In this document: one piece after another, positions 63,686 through 64,000 of the stretch
Numbering within the stretch: the stretch's first letter is position 1
Layout: each line of letters opens with the position of its first letter
Origin: Myxococcaceae bacterium
Lineage (GTDB): Bacteria > Myxococcota > Myxococcia > Myxococcales > Myxococcaceae
Assembly (NCBI GenBank): GCA_016793095.1
Contig: JAEUJQ010000006.1
Location: forward strand, 98,653 to 162,652
DNA: 64,000 nt
Reading direction: 5' to 3'
The notes under the pieces: model-generated
What the model was told of the DNA's origin: nothing
What the model saw: only the letters and a program-made list of their open reading frames with translations
The model's database searches: none
Translations under genes and position numbers: made by a program

Positions 63686-63693
63686 GGCGGCGG

Positions 63694-63867
63694 GAGAACG
63701 AGTTCAACCACCGCCCGCGTAGTCCACGTTGTTCTCGTTTCCCCGCCACGGAGGCCGGCAGCTCGTCGTCGCCGCGAGAACGAGTTCAACCACCGCCCGC
63801 GTAGTCGACGTTGTTCTCGTTTCCCGGCCACGGAGGCCGGCAGCTCGTCGTCGCCGCGAGAACGAGT
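63694..63867. repeat. 82-bp tandem repeat, two full units and a stub
   Basis: Units 63694-63775 and 63776-63857, nearly identical, plus gagaacgagt at 63858-63867. Each starts with gagaacgagttcaacc, ends with ctcgtcgtcgccgc, and contains cgagaac and gttctcg arms that can form a short stem around a loop of about 28 bases. The period is not a multiple of three and no frame stays open across the units, so this is non-coding. The remaining 63868-64000 shows no gene. Confidence 0.85.
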
Positions 63868-64000
63868 TGGGTGCAGATCCCATTTCACGCGGCCTCCTTT
63901 CGCGGCGCAGCCTCGTATGGGCGCGCGGGCATGGGTGATGCTCGGAGCTTGAGAGAGGGAGCACGCGCGACGTGAGCCGAGAAGTCGTCCCACAAGCCGC

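Noticed and set aside
63694..63867. Possible CRISPR array or attachment site
   Set aside because: Whole 82-bp units are repeated, with no variable spacers and no integrase or tRNA nearby.

Overview
The window is high-GC (roughly 70 %) bacterial chromosome with very dense coding and many 4-bp ATGA/GTGA overlaps. The gene content points to a myxobacterium (Myxococcota). Signs are an FHA-GGDEF protein, a multi-domain response regulator, a paired PilT-type ATPase locus, Cys-rich lipoproteins with Gly/Ser/Ala linkers, a DUF1592/DUF1552 pair, a VIT-VWA protein and ECF sigma/FecR signalling. I call 56 protein-coding genes, one cut by the left edge. I see no rRNA, tRNA, CRISPR array, transposase or prophage. 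Assignments come from reading the sequence and from family knowledge; no database search was run.

Regions. 1-4.6 kb: two PilT-family ATPases, a tandem repeat, an ABC exporter, and an Hpt protein whose 3' end has been copied several times downstream. 4.7-9.1 kb: a CNB-DUF1003 membrane sensor, then a VIT-VWA protein / ECF sigma / 74-aa protein operon. 9.1-17.4 kb (minus): a TPR protein, then an operon of response regulator, PcrA-type helicase, double GST/thioredoxin-fold protein and membrane-anchored papain-like protein. 17.5-22.9 kb: glycosyltransferase, UPF0158, POT transporter, GT-C/TPR membrane protein. 22.9-24.3 kb: an AbiEi-N/DUF559 nuclease-like gene bracketed by related hairpin repeats. 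24.3-30.0 kb (minus): a six-gene overlapping operon of two SPFH proteins, a MoaD-like protein, the PgpH-type 7TM-HD phosphodiesterase, a lipoprotein and YbeY.

30-38 kb: exonuclease III, two alpha/beta hydrolases, a lone ABC-2 ATPase, an orphan gene, an Rsm22-like methyltransferase, and an ECF sigma with a zinc-finger/FecR partner. 38-49 kb: Cys-rich and other lipoproteins, then a minus-strand run of Nfu, two methyltransferases, an M20 peptidase and a membrane-anchored orphan, followed by a double-CNB protein, a barrel-like envelope protein, FHA-GGDEF and a lipoprotein. 49-59 kb: GMC oxidoreductase with its Tat-exported small subunit, GlgC, the DUF1592/DUF1552 pair, and two further surface lipoproteins. 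59-64 kb: adenosine deaminase and the panC-smpB-sspB group, then a peptidoglycan-binding protein and an 82-bp tandem repeat.

The most unusual content is non-coding. Four different repeat types fill the five longest gene-free stretches. At three loci the repeated segment straddles the stop codon of the adjoining gene. None of these repeats carries a recognisable transposase, and I could not assign them to a named element.
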